DNA from: Novosphingobium pokkalii | GTDB taxonomy: Bacteria > Pseudomonadota > Alphaproteobacteria > Sphingomonadales > Sphingomonadaceae | Assembly: GCF_014652855.1 (NCBI RefSeq) | Contig: NZ_BMZP01000023.1 | Span: 1 to 61,319, forward strand | Reading direction: 5' to 3' | Length of the DNA: 61,319 nt | Part shown: piece after piece, positions 1-8,539 of the stretch | How positions within the stretch are numbered: position 1 is the stretch's first letter | Layout of the letters: the number at the start of each line of letters is the position of its first letter | Program-made: the position numbers and the translations under genes | The notes under the pieces: generated by a model | Seen by the model: only the letters and a program-made list of their open reading frames with translations | What the model was told of the DNA's origin: nothing | Databases searched by the model: none

Positions 1-315
1 AAAGACCAATCCAGACAGCAAAACCCGGACAACCTTCCATCCCCGGTTCTCACCGGAAACCCAAGCCGTCCGACCTATCTGGCGACCAACGCAACCACTC
101 GGAGACAACCAAGCAACCGGAAAAACCGGCCTCACCGCGTCGGTGAAGCGGCATATATGGACCACTCCCACAACCGTCAACGACCATTTTTCCACAAGCA
201 GCCCATTGCACTCAAAAAGCCCGATAAAATCGGCGTTTTAGCCGCCAATTTTTCTGCATTTTGCCGCTTTAGCGAGTGTTCCGCAGCGACTCGCATCGGG
301 TCACCCGGCCGAAAA
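1..315. other. Intergenic left edge, no gene seen
   Basis: No reading frame here looks like a real gene. The only structure I can support is the terminator-like hairpin at 214-235 that follows the glycosyltransferase on the minus strand. The segment is less GC-rich around 180-260 than its surroundings. Confidence 0.5.
214..235 (-). terminator. Probable Rho-independent terminator of the glycosyltransferase operon
   Basis: On the minus strand a short GC stem (GCCGAT / ATCGGGC, one bulged base, TTT loop) is followed directly by TTTTTG. It lies about 80 bases past the stop of the glycosyltransferase gene. The stem is short, so strength is uncertain. Confidence 0.45.
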
Positions 316-1377
316 TCAGGCTTTCTTGAGTCGCGACGCCAGCGCGCGGCCCCCGCCAATGAGTCGCGACGTGGCCAAGCGTACCCGCGAAGACGAGTCC
401 CGCGCCAGGCCCGCAGGACAGGCGGCGAGCACTTGCCCGAGGGTCAGCGTGCCCGACCGGACACAGGCATCGCCCAGCCGCCACCAAAGCCGGCCATATT
501 CCGCCATGATCCGCGCAAGGTCGTCGACATCCGGCTGTTGCGTCGTCACGAAATGGCGATGCACGACATCGACCAGTTCGCTCACGCGCCGCAGCGTGGC
601 ACTATCGCACACCGGCGCGCCGCCGCTGAAATGATGCAGCACCAGTGAAGCCGCGTCCGCCGCATCCTCACCAAACAGAGCCGCATAAGGCTCGGCCAGA
701 ACCGCCGCCGCGCTTTGTTCCATGCGCGCGGTATAGCGCTGGGACGCACCGCCGGAATGAATGCGATAGCTGGCCAGCGGCGCGTCGATCCGGGCGATCT
801 GCCCGAAGCGGGCCAGGCGATGGTAGAGATCGAAGTCCTCGGCATAGAGCCGGTCCTCGCGCTCGAACACTTCGAGGCGACGCGCGGCGTCGGCGCGGAA
901 CATCACGGAGGACCACACCAGCGGATTGCCCAGTTGCAGGCGCCACGCGATCAGCGCCGGCGTGGTCTGCACCGGCGGCGGCGGCGCACACCGCTGGCTG
1001 CCGCGCAACAGATCGACAGCCGAAGCGACAAGAACCACGGAGGGGTGGGCTTCCAGATAGGCATGCTGCGCGGCAAAGCGGGTGGGATGGCACAGGTCGT
1101 CCTGATCCAGCCCGACGATGTAGCGCCCCCGCGCCGCCGCAAACGCCATGTTGCGTGCCACCACCGGGCCGCCGTTGCGCGGCGCGGCCATGACCCGCAC
1201 GCGGGGATCCTGCGCCTGGTGCAGCCGGTCGAGCGTATCGTCGGTGGAGCAGTCGTCCACCACCACCAGTTCGAAATCGCCCAGCGTCTGCGCCAGCACG
1301 CTGGCAATCGTCTCCTCGATCAGCACGCCGCCATTATATGCCGCCATCACCACGCTGATCAGCGGCGCCGAACTCAT
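316..1377 (-). CDS. Family 2 (GT-A fold) glycosyltransferase
   Basis: A 353-residue inverting glycosyltransferase that should transfer a sugar from a nucleotide-sugar donor. The N-terminus has the classic family 2 pattern: a beta strand ending in AAYN (residues 12-15), VVVDDCSTDD (38-47) for nucleotide binding, and GLDQDD (89-94) as the metal-binding DxD-like site. No convincing transmembrane segment is seen, so it is probably cytosolic or peripheral. The start codon overlaps the stop of the aminotransferase-oxidoreductase fusion by 4 bases (ATGA), so the two are translationally coupled. That suggests a shared role in making or decorating a surface or secreted glycan containing an amino or oxidised sugar. 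Donor and acceptor cannot be read from the sequence. Confidence 0.85.
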   Translation of the reverse strand: MSSAPLISVVMAAYNGGVLIEETIASVLAQTLGDFELVVVDDCSTDDTLDRLHQAQDPRVRVMAAPRNGGPVVARNMAFAAARGRYIVGLDQDDLCHPTRFAAQHAYLEAHPSVVLVASAVDLLRGSQRCAPPPPVQTTPALIAWRLQLGNPLVWSSVMFRADAARRLEVFEREDRLYAEDFDLYHRLARFGQIARIDAPLASYRIHSGGASQRYTARMEQSAAAVLAEPYAALFGEDAADAASLVLHHFSGGAPVCDSATLRRVSELVDVVHRHFVTTQQPDVDDLARIMAEYGRLWWRLGDACVRSGTLTLGQVLAACPAGLARDSSSRVRLATSRLIGGGRALASRLKKA

Positions 1378-3893
1378 GCCACTGCCTGCCGTATCGCGCC
1401 GGGTTCAGCGGGCAGCACGGCATCGACGATCATCTGCCCCACGTTGTTCTGCCACAGCCACAGGCCATTGGCATTGCCCCGAAAACTCGGCTCGCCCCCG
1501 AGCGCGCCCCAGGGCACGAAGCCGGCGGCAAGACCGATGCCATAGGCGCCCGGCACCACTTGCCCCGCCGCGTCGCGCAAGCGGCAGTGCCGATCAACCA
1601 GCTCGCCGGGTTCCGGTGCGTCGCTGGCCAGCACGATCTGCGCGCCCTGCGCATCAAGCAGCGGCAAGGCGCGCGGGCGATAGCCGGTTGCGCCGATCAC
1701 CACATCGGCCGCATCAAGCACGGCCCGCGCCTCGGCATCGCCGTGCTGGTCGAGCTGGAACAGGGCCAGGCGCGGTTCGGGCACGCGGCCGCCGACAGCC
1801 AGCATGCGCAGCACCAGTTCGCGCGCCTCCAGTCGGAAACCAGCGAGCCGATAGACAAAGCCGCTGACCGGGCAGATGTCGGCATCGCTGAAATCGGTAA
1901 AGCCCTCGGCCAGGGCCGCCTCGCGCGACGGGTAGAACGGCCGCAGCGGACGGCGATGCAGCAGAGTGATCGCGCCGGCGCCAAGGGCCAGCGCCGGATC
2001 GGCCTTGAGCAGCAGCACCGCCGAAGCAAGCGCGCTGGTCGAGCCGCCCACGATGGCAATCCGCGGGCTGCGCACATCCGTCAACCGCTTGCACAGCGCG
2101 TCGAGCCCGCCCAGGCGCAGGAACGAGTCTGACAGCACCAGCCGATCCCCGGCCAAGTCGCCCAGCGCGCCGCCGGCAAGCTTTGCCGCCTGTACCGCCT
2201 GCTGGCACTGATAGCCTCCGGTGGCCAGCACGATGTTGCGCGACAGCAGTTCGCGGGTCTGCCCCGCCCCATCGCGCACGGTGGTGCGCCAGCGTCCGTC
2301 GCTTTCGCGCCGCGCGTGCAGCGCCGTGTGGCCGGTCAAGATGCTGGCCCCATGCGCCCGCGCCACGTCGCGCAGGCGGTCTCCGGTCACGGCCAGCAGA
2401 TCGCCGGCATCGACCAGCGGCGCACCCAGGGCGCCGATATGTTGCGCCATGGCGATGCCTGCGGGATGATCGACCAGGGCGGCGAGTTCGGGATGGACGT
2501 TGTCCTGCACCGCGCTGAGGAACGTCTCGGCCGTGCTGTCCGAGCGGATGGCATACCCCCCCAGTTCACCCCGCCCCAGCGCGGCGCCCTGCTCCACCAC
2601 GGCCAGCCCTTCGGTCAGCGCCGCGAGGCGGTTCTGCTTGCTCGCCGCTGTCAACATCGCGGTCCCGGCGGGGCCGCCGCCGATCAGGACGGTTTCGTGC
2701 ACCGAACAGGCAAGAACCGCCGGTGCAGCGACAGCCCCGTCAGGCGCGAGCAGCGCCAGCGCGTCGACCAGATGGTCCACCACGGTTTCCACGTCGGCCA
2801 CGGTCATTCCGTCGGTGATCGGCAGCGAGAGAACACGCGCCGCCAGGTTGTCACTCACCGGCACCGGTTCGATCAGGGCGTTGGCCTGGAACCAAGGCTG
2901 CATGCCCAGGTGCGGGGCGAAATAGTGGCCGCTGCCGATACCCTTGGCGGCCAGCGCCGCGATCAGGTCTGCCCGGTGCGCCGCCAGCGCAGGGGGCAGC
3001 AGCATCGACCAGAACTGTAACGCCTGGCGGCCCTTCGCCATCGGCGCCTGCTCCGCAAAGCCGGCTCCAAGCCGGGGCAGCGCCGCGCGGTAGGCTTGCG
3101 CCAGCGTGGCGCGATGGTCGCAGACCACATCGAGTTGGCCAAGCTTGGCCATGGCCAGAACGCCGCCCACTTCGCTCAGCTTGGCATTCATCCCAGGCAC
3201 TTCCGCCGCCCGCGCGCTGCCGAACCCGAAATTACCCATCTGTCGCAACGCGGCGATCAGATCCTTGTCCCCGCTGTACACCAGCCCCCCTTCGGCCGTG
3301 GCAAAGGTCTTGGTCGCGTGCATCGAATAGACCACGGCAAACGGCGCACCGGCCCCGAAATTGAGCCCACGTTCGTCACAGCTGCCAAGCGAGGCCGCCG
3401 CATCGATCACCACGGCCACGCCATGGCGCCGTGCCAGCCAGGCATAGCGCTCCAGGTCCAGACTGCGCCCGAACGCAGCATAAGGCACGATCGCGGCGAT
3501 CCGGTCGCCATGGCGCGCCAGCAATTGCTCTTCGATCAACGGGTCCGATGCCCAGGTGTGGGGATCGACATCATGGATCAGTGGCGTGAGCCCGGCCCAG
3601 GCCGCCGCCTGTGCCGTGGCGGCAAAGGTGAAGGCCGGCACCAGCGCGAGCGCACCTGGGCGCAGGCGTCGCCCCGCCGCGTGGCGAATGGCAAGGATCA
3701 GGCCAAGCGTGGCGTTGGCCACGGCCAGGCAGTCCCCCTGCCCGCCAAACAGCCGCGCCACCGCCTCCGCCTCGAACGCGCGCACGGCCGGTCCGCCATT
3801 GCTGAAAATCCCGCGCGCCTCGATCTCCGCCAATTCGGCAGCCAGGTCGCTGAAACGCGGCGGATTGGGCGCAATAAGCGGTATCGACGGCAT
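1374..3893 (-). CDS. Fusion: DegT/DnrJ-type PLP aminotransferase + FAD/NAD(P)-binding oxidoreductase
   Basis: A single uninterrupted 839-residue protein. Residues about 1-385 are a DegT/DnrJ/EryC1/StrS-type sugar aminotransferase, with the PLP lysine in MHATKTF (K195) followed by AEGG. Residues about 396-835 are a flavoprotein module: FAD-binding GGGPAG (403-408), VLATGGY, a second Rossmann motif IVGGSTSA (around 610), and ATGYRP near the end. The module resembles the FAD/NAD(P)-binding monooxygenase or oxidoreductase superfamily. The start at 3893 (MPSIPL) is preferred because DegT enzymes begin just before this IPL strand; a start nine codons upstream is possible. Such enzymes usually aminate 3- or 4-keto nucleotide sugars. 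The fused flavoprotein could make the keto sugar or oxidise the amino product, which is inference. It is coupled to the glycosyltransferase by a 4-base overlap. DegT assignment is strong; the role of the second half is open. Confidence 0.8.
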   Translation of the reverse strand: MPSIPLIAPNPPRFSDLAAELAEIEARGIFSNGGPAVRAFEAEAVARLFGGQGDCLAVANATLGLILAIRHAAGRRLRPGALALVPAFTFAATAQAAAWAGLTPLIHDVDPHTWASDPLIEEQLLARHGDRIAAIVPYAAFGRSLDLERYAWLARRHGVAVVIDAAASLGSCDERGLNFGAGAPFAVVYSMHATKTFATAEGGLVYSGDKDLIAALRQMGNFGFGSARAAEVPGMNAKLSEVGGVLAMAKLGQLDVVCDHRATLAQAYRAALPRLGAGFAEQAPMAKGRQALQFWSMLLPPALAAHRADLIAALAAKGIGSGHYFAPHLGMQPWFQANALIEPVPVSDNLAARVLSLPITDGMTVADVETVVDHLVDALALLAPDGAVAAPAVLACSVHETVLIGGGPAGTAMLTAASKQNRLAALTEGLAVVEQGAALGRGELGGYAIRSDSTAETFLSAVQDNVHPELAALVDHPAGIAMAQHIGALGAPLVDAGDLLAVTGDRLRDVARAHGASILTGHTALHARRESDGRWRTTVRDGAGQTRELLSRNIVLATGGYQCQQAVQAAKLAGGALGDLAGDRLVLSDSFLRLGGLDALCKRLTDVRSPRIAIVGGSTSALASAVLLLKADPALALGAGAITLLHRRPLRPFYPSREAALAEGFTDFSDADICPVSGFVYRLAGFRLEARELVLRMLAVGGRVPEPRLALFQLDQHGDAEARAVLDAADVVIGATGYRPRALPLLDAQGAQIVLASDAPEPGELVDRHCRLRDAAGQVVPGAYGIGLAAGFVPWGALGGEPSFRGNANGLWLWQNNVGQMIVDAVLPAEPGAIRQAVA

Positions 3894-4423
3894 GGGCAGG
3901 GCATTCCTGGCAACAAGCAACGCGCGCCTGTCTGCCTTGCCATCCCTAACATGCCGTTAGCAATCTGTTAGATTTCAGCCTGTCCCCGTGCGGAACAGTG
4001 CGATGCGACGGGCTGCGCCCAATCCTCCTGGCATTGCCGGAAAGGAGTCGATCATCGGGACCATCAAAGGTCATGCATGCGGTCAGGTCAGTCCGGACCG
4101 TCGTGCCGATTACAACAGCAAGAAATGGCTAAAATCAGCCATTCTTCGCCGTTTTCCGAGAGGAAAATGGCCGAGCCGGAATCCAATTCTTAATCTAATA
4201 TATTGTTTAGATACAATATTATTGACCTTCACGAGAAGCAATCCATCAATCGGTCCATCACCATCAAATTCAAAATGGGTTCAATTCCCAAAGCCGGGAT
4301 CGAGAATGCTTCCCCTTCGCCGAATCACCTCGCGCCTGGGCGGACTTTGATTGGGACAAAGCGGTTGTTCGTGGAAGATCTGATCAACGACCGGCGTTGC
4401 CGTTAGCCGTCCTTCCATAAGCC
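3894..4423. other. Intergenic region with an AT-rich inverted repeat
   Basis: About 530 bases with no credible gene. From 4180 to 4240 the composition turns distinctly AT-rich and holds a perfect 7-base inverted repeat, ATATTGT (4200-4206) and ACAATAT (4213-4219), around a 6-base spacer. This could be an operator or a promoter of the minus-strand operon, but it lies about 300 bases from that start. The rest shows nothing I recognise. Confidence 0.4.
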
Positions 4424-4458
4424 GCAGCCTTGTGCGGTCTCGAACCGCACAAGGCTGC
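4424..4458 (-). terminator. Strong hairpin after the carboxymuconolactone decarboxylase-like gene
   Basis: A perfect 15-bp stem (4424-4438 with 4444-4458) around a CTCGA loop, 28 bases past the stop of the AhpD-like gene on the minus strand. There is no T-run on that side, so it may be a weak terminator or an mRNA 3'-end stabiliser. Confidence 0.5.
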
Positions 4459-4486
4459 CGGATTTGTCAGCATTGAGAGCGCTGAC

Positions 4487-5014
4487 CTAGATCGCCGGAA
4501 AATCCACTTCAGTGCCAGCAACATTGTTGATCAGGTTGGTGAAGAAGTTTTCGGCGACAACGGCCACAATCTCAACGATCTGACCTTCGCTGAAGCCAGC
4601 CTGGCGGATGGCTGCGATGTCGTCCGCCGAAACCTTGCCCCGAGCCTCGGCCACCTTGCGGGCAAAGGCTGTAACTGCTGCAGCGTCCGGATCGGCCGAG
4701 GTGCCTTGGCGGGCAAGTTCCACTTCCTCTTTGCTCAGCTTGGCGAAAGTCGTGCCGGTGTAGCTGTGCGCCGCATCGCAGTATTCACAGCCGTTCACCG
4801 CCGCCACGGCAAGGGCAATGCGCTCGCGGGTCTTGAGATCAAGTGCCTTGCCAAGCCCTTGGTTCAACGCTGCGTGGGCATTGATCACTGCCGGGCTGTT
4901 GGACAGGACGCGGAAGAAGTTGGGCACCCGACCCAGCTTGCCGTTGATCGCGCCCAGCGTGGCCTGTGATCCTTCCGGGGCAGCGGCGGTTTCGGGGATG
5001 GTGATACGAGACAT
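4487..5014 (-). CDS. AhpD-like / carboxymuconolactone decarboxylase family protein
   Basis: A 175-residue protein of the AhpD-like fold. The redox signature is visible: E65, then CEYC (C76, C79) and H83, the ExCxxCxxxH arrangement of alkylhydroperoxidase-type members that reduce peroxides through a CxxC pair. Length and the N-terminal PNFFRVLSNSP segment fit peroxidase-related members rather than true carboxymuconolactone decarboxylase. It is the most distal of three minus-strand genes behind two short-chain dehydrogenases, with a 42-base gap, and may protect against or process the products of those enzymes. The substrate is unknown. Confidence 0.8.
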   Translation of the reverse strand: MSRITIPETAAAPEGSQATLGAINGKLGRVPNFFRVLSNSPAVINAHAALNQGLGKALDLKTRERIALAVAAVNGCEYCDAAHSYTGTTFAKLSKEEVELARQGTSADPDAAAVTAFARKVAEARGKVSADDIAAIRQAGFSEGQIVEIVAVVAENFFTNLINNVAGTEVDFPAI

Positions 5015-5056
5015 GGTCTTTCCTTTCGTATTTCAAGAAATTGATCGGGGGGGAAT

Positions 5057-5821
5057 TCAGGCGCCAGTCGGGATCGGATTGTCGACAAGGCTCTGGTTAA
5101 AGGCCTCGAACAGGGCGTGTTCATTGGCACCCGGATTGTCGCGCATCGCCTTGATGCCATCGAGGATCACCTCGGGTGCATCGGTAGCCAGCGCCACCAG
5201 CGTCTGCTCGATAAAATCGGGCAGAGGCATCGCGCGCGGATCGCCGCTCTTGTAGATCAGGTCGGTATCGACCCATGGCGGTGCGATTTCCTGCACCCGC
5301 ACCCCGGTGCCGCGCAGCTGGAACCGCTGCGACAGGGCGTAGGAATGCAGCGCGGCCTTGGTGGCGGAATAGATCGCATTGCTGGCGATTGGCACATAGG
5401 CCAGAACGCTGCTGGTGTAGAGCACGGTGGCTTCCGCCTTGGTCTTGAGGTGCTCGATCAGGGCGGAGGTTACCCGGATCGGGCCGAGCAAATTGGTGGT
5501 GATCAGTTCCTGCGCCAGATTGTCGTTCACCGGCCCGCTTACGTCATCAAACGGCATGAAGCCTGCGTTGTTGAACACGACGTTGAGATCGGGGAAGCGC
5601 TGGGTCAATTCGCTCGCCGCGTTCTGGATGCTTTCGAGGCTGGTTACGTCGAGCTGGATCGAGGCCATGCCGGGGTTGGCCGCAGTCACCTCGTCAAGCA
5701 GTGCGGTGCGGCGTCCGGAGATGATCACCTGATTGCCCATCTTGTGCAGCGCCTCGGCAAGGCCACGGCCGATGCCGCTGGTGCCGCCAGTGATGAAGAT
5801 GGTGTTGCCGGTGAGTTTCAT
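5057..5821 (-). CDS. Short-chain dehydrogenase/reductase (DltE-like)
   Basis: A 254-residue NAD(P)-dependent short-chain dehydrogenase. It has the nucleotide-binding TGGTSGIG (11-18), NNAG, a serine in the TSS strand, and the catalytic YSATK motif. The overall pattern (FNNAGFMPFDDV, APPWVDTDLI) resembles the DltE/YbbO-type subgroup of SDRs, whose substrates are generally unknown. It sits between a second SDR (42 bases upstream) and the AhpD-like gene, probably in one operon divergent from a GlxA-type regulator. Confidence 0.85.
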   Translation of the reverse strand: MKLTGNTIFITGGTSGIGRGLAEALHKMGNQVIISGRRTALLDEVTAANPGMASIQLDVTSLESIQNAASELTQRFPDLNVVFNNAGFMPFDDVSGPVNDNLAQELITTNLLGPIRVTSALIEHLKTKAEATVLYTSSVLAYVPIASNAIYSATKAALHSYALSQRFQLRGTGVRVQEIAPPWVDTDLIYKSGDPRAMPLPDFIEQTLVALATDAPEVILDGIKAMRDNPGANEHALFEAFNQSLVDNPIPTGA

Positions 5822-5863
5822 GTCGAATTGTCCTTTGATCTGGAGAGGGATGGGAAGGAGGGA

Positions 5864-6664
5864 TCAGGCCGCAACGTGGAAGCGCGGGGCTGAGCGGGTG
5901 GAAGAAAGCTGCGGACCGAGCGCGGTGCGGGCAGTCTCGAAGGCGTTCCACAGTTCGATATCGCGCAACGCCGGGATCGTGGCGGTCTCGCCCTGGTCAA
6001 GGCCGGCTAGCGCGGCATCGACCATATCCTCGGCATCCATCACGATCTCGCTCGGCAGGTGTTCTATCGGCAGGCCGCCCAATGCCCAGAAGTCGGTGCG
6101 GGTGGCGCCGGGCAGCACGGCCTGAGCGCGGATACCCTTGTCGGCCAGTTCGTGGTTCAGCGAGGTGGTGAAGGCCTGCACGAAAGCCTTGGTGCCGCCA
6201 TAGACGCCGTTGAGCAGTTCGGGGGCGACCGCGACAATCGAGGCGATGTTGATCACCGTGCCGCCGCTGCGCGCCACAAAGCCCGGCACTGCGGCATAGG
6301 TCAGGCGCATCAGCGCGGTGACGTTCAGTTGCACCATCGCTGTCATCTTTTCGATGTCGCTTTCCAGCAGCGTCGTGTGCGTGCCGATACCGGCATTGTT
6401 GACCAGCGCGGTCACGCTGGCATCCTCGCGCAACACCTTTTCCACGCGGGCGAGGTCAGCGGCATCGCCCAGGTCGGCCGCCAGCACTTCGACCGTGCGG
6501 CCGGTCTTGTCCGAGATCTGCGCGGCCAGTGCCTGCAGCTTATCCTTGTTGCGGGCCACGAGGATCAGGTCGTAGCCACGGGCGGCAAGACGGTCGGCAT
6601 AGATGGCGCCGATGCCGGTCGATGCGCCGGTGATCAGAGCGGTTCCTTTGGAATTGTTGGTCAT
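5864..6664 (-). CDS. Short-chain dehydrogenase/reductase
   Basis: A 266-residue NAD(P)-dependent SDR with GASTGIG near the N-terminus, NNAGIG, and catalytic YGGTK. The start at 6664 (MTNNSKG) is chosen because the Rossmann strand begins just after it; a longer frame upstream would run into the promoter region. It is the first gene of the minus-strand operon and is divergent from the AraC-family regulator at 6739, with 74 bases between the starts. That is the usual layout for a regulator controlling its neighbour. The substrate is not predictable. Confidence 0.85.
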   Translation of the reverse strand: MTNNSKGTALITGASTGIGAIYADRLAARGYDLILVARNKDKLQALAAQISDKTGRTVEVLAADLGDAADLARVEKVLREDASVTALVNNAGIGTHTTLLESDIEKMTAMVQLNVTALMRLTYAAVPGFVARSGGTVINIASIVAVAPELLNGVYGGTKAFVQAFTTSLNHELADKGIRAQAVLPGATRTDFWALGGLPIEHLPSEIVMDAEDMVDAALAGLDQGETATIPALRDIELWNAFETARTALGPQLSSTRSAPRFHVAA

Positions 6665-6738
6665 GGGTAGGCGTCCCTGTGTGTGTGTCAGTGAGAGCGC
6701 CCTCGCTCTCGACACAAACCTTATGGACGCGAATCGCC

Positions 6739-7734
6739 ATGTCCGATATGACGTATAAACTACGTTTTTCAGTCATTACCTCGGGAGGCTATATGCCCCA
6801 CGTTTCCATGGTGCTCTCCCCCGGTTTCCAGTTCCTTGCACTCGGCGTGCAGGCGGCGTTCGAACTGGCTAATGCGGTCGAGGGGGAGGCCTACTACACG
6901 CTGTCGATCGCTTCGGTGGAAGGCGGCCCGGTCACCTCTTCCAGCGGCTTTGCCGTCCCCACAGTACCGCTGGCCGAAGTCGGTCAGGTAGACACCCTGC
7001 TGTTGCTTGCCGGGCTCACGCCGCCGCCACGACAAGACGAAGCAACACTCGACACGCTGCGTATCATTGCAAGGGAATCTCGCCGTGTGGCAGGGCTATG
7101 CACTGGCGCCTTCCTGCTCGGACAAATGGGCTTGCTAGATGGCCGCCGCGCGACAACACACTGGTCCTACGCTCGCCAGATGCGCGAGGATTTCCCGAAC
7201 GTCCGCATCGAGGATGATCGCATCTTCATCAACGAAGGCGCGGTGTGGACCTCGGCAGGACTGACGGCGGGGCTGGATCTTGCCGTCGCGCTGATCGAGA
7301 AAGATCTTGGTCGCGACGCGGCAGGTGCGATTGCCCGCCGCCTTGTCATGCATCATCGCCGAGCCGGTGGGCAGTCACAGCACTCCGAACTGCTCGAACT
7401 CGCCCCCAGCAGCGACCGCATCCAGAAGGCGGTGATCTTTGCCAAGGCCCATCTTGCCAATCCGTTGACAGTTGAGGAGCTGGCCGAGGTCGCCGCTCTT
7501 TCACCGCGCCAGTTCGCCCGTGCCTTCCGCGCCGAAACCGGCCAGACCCCGGCCAAAGCAGTCGAGCAGATGCGACTGGAAGCCGCGCGCTTGCTGATCG
7601 AGGAAACGCGCCACCCGATGGACAGTATCGCGCGCGAGGCGGGCTTCGTCGACATTCGCCGTATGCGTGAGGCGTTCATGCGGCAGTATGGACAGCCACC
7701 ACAGGCCCTGCGCAGGCTGGCCAAGGCGCCTTAG
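6739..7734 (+). CDS. GlxA-type transcriptional regulator (DJ-1/PfpI domain + AraC HTH)
   Basis: A 331-residue regulator with two parts. The N-terminal half is a DJ-1/PfpI (GATase1-like) domain, with SPGFQ near the start and AGLCTGAFLLGQ carrying the nucleophile-elbow cysteine. The C-terminal AraC/XylS double helix-turn-helix contains LTVEELAEVAALSPRQFARAF and ends with AREAGFVDIRRMREAF. The start at 6739 (MSDMTYK) gives a normal length; 6793 (MPHVSM) is an alternative that matches many GlxA relatives. It faces the SDR/AhpD operon across a 74-base gap and is the likely regulator of it. The effector is unknown. Confidence 0.85.
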   Translation: MSDMTYKLRFSVITSGGYMPHVSMVLSPGFQFLALGVQAAFELANAVEGEAYYTLSIASVEGGPVTSSSGFAVPTVPLAEVGQVDTLLLLAGLTPPPRQDEATLDTLRIIARESRRVAGLCTGAFLLGQMGLLDGRRATTHWSYARQMREDFPNVRIEDDRIFINEGAVWTSAGLTAGLDLAVALIEKDLGRDAAGAIARRLVMHHRRAGGQSQHSELLELAPSSDRIQKAVIFAKAHLANPLTVEELAEVAALSPRQFARAFRAETGQTPAKAVEQMRLEAARLLIEETRHPMDSIAREAGFVDIRRMREAFMRQYGQPPQALRRLAKAP

Positions 7735-8230
7735 GTGCAAAATCTGTAGAGGCCGCCAACAATCAGTGCACGTCAGTTGCACTGGCGCCGACCGGATTTT
7801 AGACCGCTTTGGGAGCGAACTGCCATTCCGGTGTTCGTCGCACGACGACCGGCTCTGGTCGACTTCAGTCGGTTCAATCTCCACCGATGCTTTCGCCTCC
7901 AACGATACAAAAGCGCAGATGCCGTGTGCGAAAAGGGACTGCATAGGCTGGCCCCGGCCCCAAAGTTGGTTACAGTTCAATACACACCGTACGCGACAAA
8001 TCGCAGCGGCTAAAACTATGAAATAATGTCATAATATTCCAGTTTTTCAACATGGCAGCTTCTCAGTCGAATCTGACTTACCGTGCATCCAGCTTTCTGT
8101 GGCAAATCAACTGGTCGAGGAAATATCGGGCTTCCGGCAATCGCCAGTCTCTTGACGCCTAGATGGAACATTAGTAGAACTTACTTGCCTTTCGCAGTGT
8201 GTTCCAGGCTCCACTACCATGGAGCCCAGC
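7735..8230. other. Intergenic region between the regulator and the integrative-element remnant
   Basis: About 500 bases without a credible gene. A 7-base inverted repeat CAGTGCA/TGCACTG at 7764-7784 lies shortly after the regulator's stop. The stretch 8010-8060 is AT-rich and could hold the promoter of the two small genes that follow. I searched by eye for a copy of the tRNA-Cys 3' end (a possible attachment site) and found none. Confidence 0.4.
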
Positions 8231-8539
8231 ATGACACGCAATGTTTCCATCCAAACCTACCTGCCCAAGCATGTTGCTGCCTGGTTTCAGGATGAGGCCA
8301 CCCGTGCCAAGCAGAGCCGCAGCCAGTGGATCGGCGCCATCGTCACCGATCTGTTTCAGGGCCAGGAGTTCCGGGAGGAAGGCCGCAGGAATGTCGAGCA
8401 TATCAAGCGGCAGTTGACGTTCATTGCCGTGGCGCTCGATGGCCTGCTTCTCGAACATCCGGACAAGTCCCTTCGCGGCCGGGTGCATGAAGCCCACCGG
8501 CGCAAGGTAACACCGGCCGATCCGGAGCAGGGCCAATGA
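8231..8539 (+). CDS. Small hypothetical protein, possibly ribbon-helix-helix DNA-binding
   Basis: A 102-residue protein that I do not recognise by name. The N-terminus (NVSIQTYLPKHVAAWF, then AKQSRSQWIGAIVTD) has the strand-helix-helix look of ribbon-helix-helix proteins of the Arc/CopG type or of relaxosome accessory proteins. The rest is charged and helical. The start at 8231 (MTRNVS) is chosen over the ATG at 8219 because the strand follows directly. Its stop overlaps the start of the excisionase-like gene (ATGA), so the two are coupled. Context beside an integrase suggests an element-borne regulator. Confidence 0.6.
   Translation: MTRNVSIQTYLPKHVAAWFQDEATRAKQSRSQWIGAIVTDLFQGQEFREEGRRNVEHIKRQLTFIAVALDGLLLEHPDKSLRGRVHEAHRRKVTPADPEQGQ

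Noticed and set aside
157..648. Open frame on the plus strand at the left edge
   Set aside because: Arg/Pro-rich, no motif, and its second half lies antisense to the glycosyltransferase gene. It is a GC-rich shadow frame.
4424..4458. Hairpin with TCGAACCG as a possible tRNA T-arm or attachment-site copy
   Set aside because: It is a simple perfect hairpin; the flanks show no acceptor stem or match to the tRNA-Cys end.
7741..8230. Possible second attachment site of the integrase
   Set aside because: No stretch resembling the 3' half of tRNA-Cys on either strand by eye.
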